Shown here: piece by piece, positions 16,555-27,440 of the stretch
Position numbering within the stretch: the first letter of the stretch is position 1
Layout of the letters: the number at the start of each line of letters is the position of its first letter
DNA from: Chlorokybus atmophyticus
Lineage: Eukaryota; Streptophyta; Chlorokybophyceae; Chlorokybales; Chlorokybaceae
DNA length: 64,000 nucleotides
Reading direction: 5' to 3'
Assembly: GCA_009103225.1 (NCBI GenBank)
Contig: RHPI01002990.1
Coordinates: 588,347-652,346 of the forward strand
Notes under the pieces: generated by a model
The model's input: only the letters and a program-made list of their open reading frames with translations
Told to the model about the DNA's origin: nothing
Database searches by the model: none
Translations under genes and position numbers: made by a program

Positions 16555-16914
16555 TGTAACGGAGTGCTACTTTTATAGAGGTTCCTCGCCCTTAATTAGG
16601 ATTAAATAAGGGTCGCAACGGGTATATATAGTTAATTAAGCCGTATTAAGGCCAATAACCTAAAATTAAGGCCCTAATGTAGTGTTACTTACCTGCAATA
16701 CTGATATGGACACAAAACATGAGTCTAATGTCGATATTAGTTGTATGACGGTACTGCTAACGCAGCGGCCGCCATAGCTAGGGGATCTTCTGCTCCGGTA
16801 GTTGCCCCTGGCGGCGGTGGTGTCGACAGCCTGGCTGGAGGAGGTGTCGACAGCCTTGCTGGAGGCGATGTTGAGGTAGGGGATTATAGGGGGCAGTAGC
16901 ACCCCTCCTTTACA
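16555..16914. mobile_element. Solo LTR of the chromovirus family
   Basis: It starts TGTAACGG and ends TTTACA, as do the LTRs of the complete chromovirus at 24790-31681, and shares the same internal blocks (CCCTTA..AATTAAATAAGGGTC, CTAATGTAGTGTTACTTA, CATGAGTCT, AACGCAGCG, CCCCTGGCGGCGG, GGTAGGGGATTA). No internal domain follows. The flanks are CCCGC (16550-16554) and CTCGC (16915-16919), a five-base target duplication with one mismatch, which is what LTR-LTR recombination after an ordinary insertion should leave. Confidence 0.9.
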
Positions 16915-19105
16915 CTCGCAACCTATGCATAAATGAATGATTAATGTATGAGTTGAGTCGCCAGCAAGTTGGTAATAATTTCGTAATGTGCACGCGAAGT
17001 TATTTTTATTAAAACACTTGAAAAATTGGTAGCACAACTGTATATTATACAGTGCATATAATGTAATGTTTATGCATCGATGGTAGCGACAAACATGATT
17101 GTAATTGTTGCTTGTTGCTTCCAACGCAATCATCATATTATGACATACGGTTGTATTGCAAGTTGCAATACAATCGTATCATTTCAATGTGTATACATAG
17201 TACACAAAAGTTTTGTGATTTGTAATTTATTGTTTGATGTATACATAGTTTTTGCATAGCTTAAAATGGTTGGTACATAACACAACGGAGATGAATATGT
17301 TGCTGAACACGAGCAGTTCAACTTGAGCATAATGCAAAGGCTATGATACAAACAACGTATTATGATTATGAGAATGAAAGGACGGGCAAATGCTACATTC
17401 ACGCAAAAAGCCGCATGTTCGCTTTATTGAACATATAATTGGTTAATTAAGTTAATAGTGTGAGGTGTTGATCATGCTTTGGTGCTTGAGAATAATATCT
17501 TGCTATCTAGAGATCACGGTTGCAACTTGACCTTGACTTCTTACATGGGGCAATGAATTCATCACATTACATGTAGAATTTGGCGTATAAGTTGTTAAAG
17601 GGGTGAAAACATGACACTTTGATATTCACGTTGACAATGGTCAGTGGTCTTTAATGACCAGTTTATGGTGGTGGTGGATTTACAACCATAAGGATGCAAA
17701 GACATATGTGTTTGCAGCTAAGTAACATCAGCACCTTAACCACGAAGGTGCATGGCAATACAAGTCGCTACCATAGCGGGAGCCACGTAACATCATGTCA
17801 TGACAACTTGTTTGTGGAAACCAGTAAACGGTATAACAGCTTGAAGATGTGTACCAACTTCCATGAACAATCTTGCTTGTGTGATTGTTCATACCTATCA
17901 TCTTCAGATCACAGCTTGTATGTTTTTCAACAGTATCAATAGCAAGGTTAACGCTTGATGTATATGTCATTTGGTGACACACATGTCGATATTACGAAAG
18001 TCGTAAAGAATACCATGTATTCCGCACATAACACGCACAGCAACAACATTACTCCCACCTCCCCTTGACCACTTGCATCACGCCCCCGTTACCAATGCAG
18101 GTTAAATATATTGTCCATTGCTGCATTGTGGTTCCACATCCCATCTACTAGTGCATGCACGTGGCTGGAACAATGGTAGTGGCAGAGTGTGTCAGCTATG
18201 CTTTCTGATCACTTATGAAGTTTTGCTGCATTGTCGGTCGATACATACAGCAATCTATGCTTGTTTACCACTAGCACTCGTAAACCTAAATGGACCATTT
18301 GCCCGCAAGTGGCACTCATGTTTTCCAATGGACCATTCGCACACCTCATATCGTATACACCTTGGCCCCCGTCCAATATTGACTGCTTGTGCTTGTTGAT
18401 CTGCTTGACCATCTTGCATGCCAAGTGTTTGCATGCATAAACCCTGTTCAAGTGTGCTTTGCGCAACTCTAGTGTAAGTTGCACAAATTTGAACAACTTA
18501 TTTTGGGGCCAGGTAGCAGGTGGTAGTAGGAGGTGGTAGTGCAATGCTATGCTATGCAGTGCCAGTCCACAATAACAACCACACATCAGCTACAACTACA
18601 TACGCACACAGTCGGTGACAGGCGGCAGGCACAAAGATGTTGAGTAGAAAACACTAGAGGTAGAGGGCTTAGGCTAGCTAAGTGAATGCAAGCCATGGTA
18701 GCAGGACAAGGCAGTAGAGGATAGCAGCGTGTGTACTTGCGCAACCCTATAGGCTTGTCAGCGACCGCTACAACCATGCGCTAGCCCCCAACATCGCATG
18801 TCGTATATTTTGTCGAGTCGAGGAGAGTCGAGTGTCACGTTGTCTCGTGCAGCTGGAAGGGAAGACATGCTTGCTGGACACGCCACTTTGGCATGCTGTA
18901 GCATGTCTGGTGGTGTTAGCAAACAGAAAGATAACTTAGCTCTTGTACCAGTAGGTGCTTCTTGGAGCACGTCTGCAAATGTGGAGTGGTGCGGACATGT
19001 GGAGAGAATCCCCTCCTTAGTTCACATGCTGTGTTGTAGGACACACAGTCAACAAGCCACCCCCCCCTGAGCCTCTGAGGAGGTTCCCGCTCCAGAGCTC
19101 AGTGT
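16915..19105. other. AT-rich spacer with no supported gene
   Basis: No coding signature is seen. A stem of nine pairs (TGAACAATC...GATTGTTCA, 17864-17891) lies inside a wider GAAGATG...CATCTTC pairing at about 17843-17905. The last ~60 bp, rich in C on the plus strand (19059-19072), is a polypurine run on the minus strand and may be the polypurine tract of the minus-strand gypsy relic that follows. Confidence 0.4.
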
Positions 19106-19330
19106 TTAGCGCGAGTGTGGAGGATCGTCCGCATGGCAGTCATCGCACCAATACTCTTCCATGGGTACCGCATCCAGTGGTGGCTCCAGGCAGTAGCAAT
19201 GCAAGCCCTTGTTACAGCCATCGCAGAGCCTCATGAGCGAGTCGTCGTCGGCGCTGCCGCAGCGCTCACAACGCGTGCTGCGGGCGGGGCGAGGGTGCTT
19301 CAGAATCTTACTACGTAAGGGAGGTGACAC
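19106..19330 (-). CDS. PHD finger at the C-terminal end of a gypsy-type integrase
   Basis: The minus-strand frame encodes a complete C4HC3 PHD finger: CERC, CDGC, HCYC and CDDC pairs with the usual spacing and the EYWCDDC ending. It lies directly after the integrase frame of the minus-strand gypsy relic; the two are offset by one frameshift near 19325. PHD fingers read histone H3 tails, so this could direct insertion as chromodomains do in chromoviruses. That role is inference. It stops at 19106, next to a probable polypurine tract, so it looks like the last domain of the polyprotein rather than a host gene. Confidence 0.8.
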   Translation of the reverse strand: MSPPLRSKILKHPRPARSTRCERCGSADDDSLMRLCDGCNKGLHCYCLEPPLDAVPMEEYWCDDCHADDPPHSR

Positions 19331-20525
19331 GGCGCGCAGTTCACCATGTTGTCCTTCAACCTTTTGCCGTTCTGATCGAGGATGTCCAGTACCCCCCTTA
19401 GGTACACCTTGAGCACCTTGTAGACTATATGGCCAACTGAGGTGTTGAGCGTGTCCTTGGTGGCCTCCATGCGGTAGGCGAAGTTTCTTGCTTGAAACCG
19501 GCGTTGGCGCTCCTTGTAGCAGCCACTGCGCACGCGTTCATAGCTTAGCGTGTCGCGGTGCTGCGCGATGCGCAAGTTGTTGAAGGCCATAGGGATGTCA
19601 TAGTGCATCCAATCGGGGTCGTCGAGGTTGTTCACCACGCAATCCACCTCCTGCTGTGCACAAAAAGGAAGCAGCGGCGGTCGCCCGAACCATAGATAAT
19701 ACGTGATGTACTCGCGCAGCACTGCCTGCTTTGACAGTCGGTATCCAAGAGCCACCCATGGGAGGTGGTCATCCCAGGTATTCTTCTCGTACTCCAGCAC
19801 ATACTTGCGGAGTGCCTTCTTGATGGTCTACACCGTGCACTCGGTGACCGTCACCTTGTGGGTGGTCACGCGAAGTACGGCGATGGTTGATGTAGCACAT
19901 GTCTAAGAGAGTGTCGAACTCCCCTCTGAACTCAGTGCCTTGGTCGGTGATGACCACTGCGCAGCTGCCGAACCGTTTGAGGACATGAGAGAGGAAGGCT
20001 TGAGCCACCCCCCTACATTCTCTTGTCGGGTAGTTGCACCAGCTCCACCCACTTCGAGAAATGCTCAATCATTATTAGGATGTAACGGTTGCCGCGTGCC
20101 GAGGGTGCTAAGTCTCCCAAGATGTCAAGTCCCCATCGATGAAAAAGGCCGGAAATGGAAAGACGGTGTAATGTAGCGCTGCGTGTGTTGAGGCTGGCGC
20201 GCACCATTTCACATTGATGACAGTGACTTGCAAATTCCTGCAACTGCTTGTACAACCCATGCCACCAATACTGTGCGCTTACAAGGCTGACTGTGCGCTT
20301 GACACCGAAGTGACTAAGCTCAGTGTGAAGGGCGGTGATCATGCCTTCATGTGTGGCCGGTTTCGGTACCTCTTTGTCTTCATCATGGAGGCAACGATAC
20401 AGCTTGTCATCCGCCCAGCGGTAGTGCTGAGTGCGTTGGTTGACGCGGTCTTTCACACGCGCGCACTCATATCGCAGGGAAGTTGACCACTTTGAAGGAA
20501 GGAGAGGGATGGCTTGTCCAGCCAT
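19331..20525 (-). pseudogene. Ty3/gypsy integrase relic
   Basis: On the minus strand: an HHCC zinc-binding region (HTELSHFGVKRT ... CHQCEM), a catalytic-core start (GLFHRWGLDILGDLAP, then RYILIMIEHFSKWVEL), a second core segment (VVITDQGTEFRGEFDTLL) and a C-terminal region (HLPWVALGYRLS..., YKVLKVYLRGVLDI). These segments are in different frames, with shifts near 20010-20070 and near 19800-19900, so the gene is broken. The order matches a gypsy pol read right to left. Confidence 0.85.
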
Positions 20526-21713
20526 AATCCCTGCCTGGTGTCGGTGAGTGCCAGCTCTGTGTCATTGACCTCAATGTCGCCATCGCAAGTGGTCCCTGCG
20601 GGTGTGGTGGTTGCGGAGCCGGTGGGCTTAAGAGCGGGTACCTCTTCAATTGTTGCTGAGGCATTGGCCTCGGTCTTGCGCCCTGAGCGTAACGCGGCAA
20701 CAGCAAACATGGCAGCCTCGGTCGAGCTGATGATGTGGGGCCGAGCTTCCGTTGTATCGTTGGTGCTCAGGTGGGGGTTACGACTGAATCCATCGGCGTC
20801 TTGATTGGTGAGGCCAGCATGATGGTCAACCTCGAAGTCATACTCCCGCTATAGCAAGGCCCAACGGGCAAGTTTCCTTGTCAGATGTTGGTTGCTTATC
20901 AACCACTTGATTGGCTGATGATGGGTAATCAACTGAAACTACGGCCGAAAAAGAAGGATTGGAAGAAGGAAATAGCCCAGATTGCAGCGAGACACTCCTC
21001 TTCGTAACTGCTGTAGTTGGCCTCGGCACTGTTGTTGCTCCGGCTGGCGTACGACACCACCCACTCTTTCTTGAAAATGTTGGTGAGGTCTGTTGGAGCA
21101 GGGATAGCTGCCATGGCCTCCACCTTTGCCTGCTGTACGTACACACCGTAAGGCACAATCATCTGTCCCAAGCAGGGTACCTTGTGAGTGAAGATGGTGC
21201 ACTTGTCGGGGTGCACCGTCATCCCCACTCCCTTGAGCCTCTCCAGCACCTCCTCAATGTGATGTAGGTGCTCTTTGTTGCCGCGACTGAAGTTGAGGAT
21301 GTCGTCGATGTAGCACCGCGCAAAAGTTAGCCCCTTCAAGGCTTTGTCCATCACGCGCTGGAACGTGACAGGGCATTCTTCTGCCCGTACGAAATCACCT
21401 TGCACTGGTACAACCGTTGGTTGCCCCAGATTAATGTCTTGTGTTTGTCCTCGACCTTGATGGCGATTTGGTTGTACCCTTGACGCATGTCGAGGATGCT
21501 GAAGACTGTGCAATCTCTTACATCAAAGATGCCCTTGACTTTAGGCATTGGGTACCTGTCTTGTTTGGTCTTGTTGTTGAGGTGGACGGTAGACGCTGCA
21601 CATGTGCCGTTCTGTTTAGTTGCCTGCCGAATCCTTCTTCAGTATCATCACGGTCGCGGCTGCAAAGTTCGATGTGGACTCCTCAACACATGGCTTGACG
21701 TTGAAGGACCATG
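20526..21713 (-). pseudogene. Ty3/gypsy reverse transcriptase and RNase H relic
   Basis: Minus strand, high to low: RT start (SNFAAATVMILKKDSAGN), the palm segment VFSILDMRQGYNQIAIK, the active-site motif RCYIDDILNFSRG, then PDKCTIF and KVEAMAAIPAPTDL. The thumb/connection region is missing: the frame passes from DLTNIF straight to KKEWVVSYASRS and the RNase H segment NSAEANYSSYEEECLAAIWA, a deletion of roughly 100 residues by comparison with the family. RNase H continues as QPIKWLISNQHLTRKLARWALL, an in-frame TAG near 20852, and DFEVDHHAGLTNQDADGFSRNP. Frameshifts and stops mean it is not functional. Confidence 0.85.
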
Positions 21714-21900
21714 TATGATCCGTACCCCGCGGGCCAGGACTGCCTGGTCCGCGGGGGACGGACGGTTCCTGGTCCATTCGGGGCCCCGCGGCCCGTGAAT
21801 GGCTGGCGCGGCGACGCGCACGGCGCATGGTCCGCGCCGCACCATGTACGGAGCAGCACGGACCAGTGACCGCGGCCCTTCCGCTATCAAGAGTAGGTAG
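21714..21900. other. GC-rich segment at the broken edge of the minus-strand gypsy relic
   Basis: Just upstream (in the element's sense) of the RT start, the sequence changes to a strongly GC-rich block with many CCGCGG/GGGCC words and short internal inverted repeats. It keeps an open frame on the minus strand but encodes nothing I recognise. It marks the point where similarity to gypsy pol ends. Confidence 0.5.
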
Positions 21901-22675
21901 CAACAACCTACGTAAGGTACAACAGATTGCCTAAATGCCTGATTCGGCTGTTGACCATGTTTGATGACGCAGTAACTATAGCGTGTAATCAATTAGCGTT
22001 AAAGGGTAAAGTGGATTAGTTAGAACGAGGGTGGTTAGTGGCGGCATGTCTTTGGGGTATGGGGCCTGCCCCGACCTCGTACCGCAAAAAACGCGGCCGT
22101 TTTAACCACTAACTGTGCCGCAATTTTACCAAGTCCCTAGTAATTTTGGGTCGCCGTTGGTAAGCGGTTGCCGCTGAGATATGTTTCAGCATCTTTTACG
22201 CATCTTTGCAATGATTGGCCATTTCGCTGCCTTTTTGAGCAACTGGCTGTTGTCATCGTTGCGATCCCATTTGATCAAATTCATGCGTGACCAAATGGTG
22301 GCCTAACGATGCAATTTTTCGTTTAGTTGAATCTTAACGTTAAGGTAATTTAGGTTAGCATTATTTTGATGGTCGTAACCTCGGCATTACTTACTGAGTA
22401 TCGCAGCACGTACCGTGGCGTGAACGTTACATTGATTATTAAGTTTTGAAACACTTAACAGCATTTGCTAATCATATCGCACCATGTTGCACCATATTGC
22501 AGCATATGTATCAATATTATTAATGTAATACACTAAAATGATCAACACGCAGCCATAAGCGGCCATGTATGCAGAACTGTGCTTAATTTTACATTTATTG
22601 GCATGCGCTTAAAAAATTGGATGTGCCTTGGACGGCCATGATCGTGTTTAGGCAGATCTAACGGTGTAACGCTTA
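21901..22675. other. AT-rich spacer
   Basis: No gene or clear repeat boundary seen. It lies between the GC-rich edge of the gypsy relic and the first of the direct-repeat blocks. Confidence 0.35.
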
Positions 22676-22812
22676 TTCTCGCCGCCTAGCCAATGAGAAG
22701 CAGGCGGGCCGCACATACTGCCGCGCAGCCCTGCAGTCGCGGGTGCCGTGTGATGGCCCTGACGCGGGATGTGTGGTGTAGGTTGAATGCCGACAGGCCG
22801 GCCGGCCCGACC
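22676..22812. repeat. Direct repeat block, copy 1
   Basis: Shares with 24225-24375 the string CATAGCCAATGAG-type CTAGCCAATGAGAAGCAGGCGGGC, a GCAGTC-CGG-TGCCGTG-TGATGGCCCT block, GCG-GATGTGT and a GGCCGGCCGGCCC block followed by CCAAT. The two copies point the same way and bracket the TIR-element cluster. Confidence 0.75.
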
Positions 22813-22831
22813 AATAGGCGTGATGGGCGTA

Positions 22832-22971
22832 ATGAATTTGCGCTTATAGCATATATATGCTCTTAACGTTCAAAAGCATAACCCTGCCAAGAGCATACGA
22901 TATGAATTTGCGCTTATAGCATATATATGCTCTTAACGTTCAAAAGCATAACCCTGCCAAGAGCATACGAT
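22832..22971. repeat. Perfect 70-bp tandem duplication
   Basis: Units 22832-22901 and 22902-22971 are identical. Each contains ATATATATGCTCTTAACG and CATAACCCTGCCAAGAGCATA. Identity implies a recent event. A related segment occurs inverted near 23647-23670 (GGGGTTATGCTCTTGGCGA). Confidence 0.95.
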
Positions 22972-23011
22972 TTTTGAGGATAATAGTATGCTCTGACAAA
23001 AGGGTAGACTA

Positions 23012-23541
23012 TATAGTCTACCCCCGGTAAAAGACTTCGGTTTATGAGAATAACCCCGTTGAGATCAAAGATTGCAAAAGACCAATGGTTTTACAGGCAA
23101 ATATCATCGGTTAGTGGAATAGTTTTGTACGCATTAAGACTACAACGGAGGGTTAATCTTTTGAGTGAGCTCAGTCTTGTTACGGGGGAATACCTCGTTG
23201 ATGGCATGTTTATTTTAATATTATAAGCACAAACATATTAAAGGACTCATATATAGTTACGTAGACTCATGTATAGTTATGTAGACTCATGTATAGACTC
23301 ATATATAGTTACGTACATACTATTAGTAATCAATTTATTGTTGACTATTATTGATTTGGTCTATGCCACGTTGAAATATAATAACGTGGCTTACGGTTAT
23401 TTCGCAATGCCCCTGTTAGTAAAATATATATTATGTAAAGAATAAAATAAAATACATTATAGTAAACGCCAAGAGAATAACCCCGTTAATGGAATGAAAG
23501 CTGAAAGATACACGTGATTTGTATAGCGGAGGTAGACTGTA
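23012..23541. mobile_element. Short TIR transposon (MITE-like), copy A
   Basis: It starts TATAGTCTACCCCCGG and ends GAGGTAGACTGTA, imperfect inverted ends of the family defined by the copy at 50974-51448. Internal blocks are shared in the same order: GAATAACCCCGTTGAGATCA, GGTTTTACAGGCAAATATC, TGTTACGGGGGAATACCTCGTT and, near the right end, CGCCAAGAGAATAACCCCGTTA followed by GGAATGAAAGCTGAA. It encodes no transposase. A right-end-like motif (GGGTAGACTATA) sits immediately before it, so copies may be end to end. Confidence 0.85.
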
Positions 23542-23587
23542 CAGTTAAGGTACATAGTTGTATCTAATTGCATTGAAACATTTATTG

Positions 23588-24065
23588 TACAGTCTACGCC
23601 TTTTAATAGCATACTGCTTATTTTTTAAGATAGTTTGCTCCTGGCGGGGTTATGCTCTTGGCGATAAATAGCATAATATGCTCTTAAACATTAAGAGCAT
23701 TTGTATGCTATAAAGCAGTTTAATACGCCCATCACGCCCATTACATCACGCGCATTACGTCACGTCTATTATGCCATCACGCTCATTACGCTGATTACGT
23801 GTTGCACTGTATCCCATCACGCCTTGTCCATCACACTCATTACGCCTGATGACAAACCCGTCACGCGCTACTCCCTCAATGTTAAGAATATGCACACTTA
23901 CATTTGCAAAAATGTCATGAAAAGTAAGTAATATGCTCTTCGCGGTTAGTCATATTCTCTGAAGCATTAACATTTGCCTGTAGTATAGCGTCGGTGATGT
24001 CAAAACGTATGCTACAAGCGGGGTTATTCTCCTGGAGCAAAGTCTTTTAGCGGGGGTGGACTGTA
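23588..24065. mobile_element. Short TIR transposon, inverted and diverged copy
   Basis: The left end TACAGTCTACGCC and right end GCGGGGGTGGACTGTA form inverted ends of the same family. The reverse complement of the right end (TACAGTCCACCCCCGC, TAAAAGACTTTG, AGAATAACCCCGC) matches the left end of copy A, so it lies in the opposite orientation. The interior differs and contains runs of CATCACGCCCATTAC-like short repeats. No coding capacity. Confidence 0.65.
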
Positions 24066-24224
24066 TAACGCACACATGACGCATATGTGCACCGTGCATG
24101 TTGTGCTCAAAATGTATTTCTTTTATTCATTCGTATACTTTGTGCAATTGCACGATATGGGGATGTGCTTTGGAAGGTTGAAATTTGTTTAACACAAATC
24201 GAATGGCCGATAGCTGATAAACGT

Positions 24225-24375
24225 CGCATAGCCAATGAGAGGCAGGCGGGCTGCTCGGTATGCGCGGCAGGCATGCAGTCTCGGCTGCCGTGTGTGATGG
24301 CCCTCAATGCGCGTGATGTGTCTTTGTGCCCTAATGCCGGCCTCCCGGCCGGCCGGCCGGCCCAATCCCGCCCAA
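24225..24375. repeat. Direct repeat block, copy 2
   Basis: Pairs with 22676-22812 (see that entry). The CCGGCCGG block is expanded here (24341-24363). Confidence 0.75.
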
Positions 24376-24480
24376 TCAGCCGCACCGCTAGTTGCACAAG
24401 TGCTCTTAACGTGTTATTGACTGTCGGCTATACACCCGTGGACAGCCGCAAGTGGATAGCCGCAAATGGTCGGCGGCTGA

Positions 24481-24502
24481 TTGACAGCCGGCCGGCTGTC
24501 AA
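24481..24502. repeat. Perfect 22-bp palindrome
   Basis: TTGACAGCCGGCCGGCTGTCAA is its own reverse complement. It lies between the direct repeat and the chromovirus LTR, and related CAGCCGC words are nearby. Confidence 0.9.
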
Positions 24503-24789
24503 TTAAGCTGTAAGGGGCTATCTATGCAATCAACATACTTCCTAGTACCATACGTGTATTTTCAAAAATTTGTGGACATGCACCGTTAACATGTTCTATG
24601 CGTTTATCTCAGTATCTACGTATACATGAACATTATACATGTGTATACGTTAATGCATTAATTATATCACATAATATATATACATATAAATGTTAGCGTG
24701 TGCACAAATGAATCTACTCTGATACGCATGAATACGCAGGTTTACATGGTTATATCAGTAGTATTTGATTGAGCCGTATACAAGGTATT

Positions 24790-25126
24790 TGTAACGGTGT
24801 GCTATTTACATAGAGGTTCCCCGCCCTTATTAGAATTAAATAAGGGTCCCAACGGGATTATACAGCCTAGTAAGCCATATTAGGGCCGTTAACTTATGAT
24901 AAGGCCCTAATGTAGTGTTACTTATGTGTAACACTGATATGGACATGAGACATGAGTCTCATGTCGATATCAGCCGCAATGCGGCGCTGCTAACGCAGCG
25001 ACCGTCATAGCCAGGAAATCTTCTGCTTCGGCGGTCACCCCTGGCGGCGGCGGCGTGGGCGTAGTGGCTGGTGGTGGTGTTGGGGTAGGGGATTAAAAGG
25101 AGGAGGGAGCACCCCCCCTCATTACA
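24790..25126 (+). repeat. 5' LTR of the chromovirus
   Basis: 337 bp, beginning TGTAACGGTGTGCTA and ending CATTACA, so the TG...CA ends are intact. It carries a palindrome around ACATGAGTCTCATGT, present once here and twice in the 3' LTR. Confidence 0.93.
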
Positions 25127-25127
25127 T

Positions 25128-25139
25128 TGGTATTGGAGC
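25128..25139 (+). other. Primer binding site of the chromovirus
   Basis: TGGTATTGGAGC starts one base after the LTR end and matches the initiator-tRNA-Met type primer site TGGTATCAGAGC at 10 of 12 positions. Position and match support a tRNA primer; the exact tRNA is inferred. Confidence 0.7.
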
Positions 25140-25982
25140 GCGGGCGGCGAGGGGCTTGTGGGAGGGGCGGCGGCAGGCGGCAGCGACTGCAGCGGCGGCG
25201 GCGGCAACTAGCAGCCGCTACCCACTAGGGTGGGTAGTGGTAATTGTTAGCTAGTTGTTGTTGTTGTTGTTGTTGTTGTTATAGTAGTTATAGTTGCTGC
25301 TGGTGCTTAGCCTAGCTTAGCCTAGTTTGCTTGCCTTGCCCTGCCTTGCCTAGCGAGGCTTGTTAGCTTGCGTGAAAGGGAGGCGGCCACTCAGGCAGCC
25401 CCCTCCTAAGCATGGCATGCCCAGCACATCACTTGTAATCACATTATTGTGATACCATACTGTGCTTGTGCTTGTGCTTGTGTGCTTGCCACCACGTGGA
25501 TTCGTGGTGGTGTGAAGGGTGTGAAATTGTATCACAAAACCAACCCTTGTGAGGCAGTCCGGTGGCAACATCGGCTGCCGTTACCGCCAGCCAGTGCGGT
25601 GAGGCCGCCAGAGTCACTCTGTGCGGCCGATATCAAACTCACAATGCACAACTCGCTGATATTAGCCTGTAGGGTTGCTTCAACGAGATTTTGGCACCCT
25701 GTGTGTTAATTACAATTGTGGGTTGAGCTGAGTTGTACAAGGTCAAAACTTTGACAAGATGTAACTTGTAAACAGCCGCGTGGATTCGCGTGCGGTTTGT
25801 TTCAACGTGAGTGTCTAGTTGAAAGGTGTGTGGAGAGCTCTTGTTTGAGCTGAATACTCCACGTTAAGCACTTGAAACTTGACGAGACAAAATCTGTAGA
25901 TTGTGACACTTTTGCAATGCACAACTTGGGTGTTTTGTGCACTTGCACACTTCTACTATTAACGGCTTGTATTCTTGGGCAG
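25140..25982 (+). other. Untranslated leader of the chromovirus
   Basis: Between the primer site and gag. It includes a (TTG)n run at 25255-25280. No open frame fits the element's proteins. Confidence 0.6.
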
Positions 25983-27431
25983 ATGTCTGATCGAGGAGGG
26001 AATGATGTGGAGAAGTCCACATCATATGAGCCATCGAGTAAAGAGGAAGTGAACTACTCTGACATGAGTGAAAGCTATAAGCTTGCTGACAGTGAGAACG
26101 AAGGAGCTAAGCAAGACAGCGAAGCTTCTCCCAACTAGTCTGCTCAAAGTGCAACAGCTGCAGTGGACACACAGAGTGTCATTAGCGGGGCCATTGAGAA
26201 GTAAGCCTCAGAGCGTAAAGCTCTACTTGCTGCCCGCCCTCAGCTTCGTCAAGAAACGTGGGATGCATGGGCGCAGACGGTTTGTGATGGCTATGAGACA
26301 GACTTTGCCACACTCCCCCGTGCAAGCAAGGAGATGGTGATCCGCATGCTCGAACATGAGCTGACGAACAACATCCCGCCACTCGTGCGAGGTGATGCAA
26401 AGGTGGCTGCTATCATGGCCGTATATGATAAGCCTCTCCCTTACCAAGGCAAGCGAATGGCGTTTGAGGCTTTGGCCAACTTGGGAGTGGAGACCTCACA
26501 GCGTTGCAAGGATGTGTTCTGGTACTTAGGACCTAACTTGGAAGACAAGTTGACTGGCCGTGTGCAGTTGACGGCACGCCTCGATGCCATGCAGGCTGAG
26601 TTGGTGGCGCTGCGCCAACAGGTGGCAGGTGCTACTTCGGCAGCTGGGGCATCAGTAGGTCTGCCGGTGACAGCTCTGAACAAGCCTGAGAAGTTCAAGC
26701 CTAACGACAGCGTCAGCATTCACGACTGGGTGGTCACTGTCGAGCACTACTTGACGGCACTCAAGCACACGGTTAATGAGCACATTGCTGTTGCTGAGTT
26801 GCTCATGCCATCTAATGCTCTTGCCAAATGGGCGAGGCAGACAGATGATGGTGCTGCCAAGGCAGTGGAGGCAATTTTCCAGTTCCTGATGGAACGCTAT
26901 GGTGGCATGGACCCGGCTACTCTGGCTCGCAACAAACCCAGCAAGTTGCGCCAAAATGGTCGTGCAGCCTCAACCTATCTGCAAGAGTTTTTGGCATTGG
27001 TGGGTCGTGCAAACAGCGGCCTCATGCCCATGGACAAGGCCGAGCAGTTGAAGTTGTACAAGCGCGGCTTGGATGCGCGTGTGCGTGATCAGCTGCAGTA
27101 CAAAACGGCAACGGGACTTCCTTGGGTTCCAGAGGACTTGGCCAAGCTGCAGAAGCTGAGCGTGTACCTGTACAATGATGACACGACGGTGTTGGACAAG
27201 TCACATGTGGCAGTTTCGGCCAAGCCGCCGGGGGTGGGGGGAAAGCACTTCTCTCATCCGAGTGCACACCTGGCAAAGAAGGCGAAGACATCTGGTGCTT
27301 CTACCAATGGCGCATCTGCTGGTGGTGCCATGCCTGCTGCTGCTCGCACCTGTTACGTCTGTCATCAGCCTGGCCACATCGCAAAGAACTGCCCAACTAA
27401 ATGGAAGGGCAAGGCCAAGAAGGTTGAATAG
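25983..27431 (+). pseudogene. Chromovirus Gag with CCHC zinc knuckle, two in-frame stops
   Basis: One frame runs from ATG 25983 to the stop at 27429-27431, interrupted by TAG at 26136 and TAA at 26202. An uninterrupted part starts at ATG 26334 (365 residues). It contains a capsid-like region (about 26690-27130: DSVSIHDWVVTVEHYL..., then YLQEFLALVGRA) and ends in a Lys-rich tail after the knuckle CYVCHQPGHIAKNCP. In the family, Gag forms the cytoplasmic particle. The long upstream ATG gives the full-length start. Confidence 0.88.
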
Positions 27432-27440
27432 GATTACGCC

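Noticed and set aside
22044-24506. Coding genes in the TIR cluster
   Set aside because: Frames are short, AT-rich and carry transposon ends or short tandem words; none has a domain.
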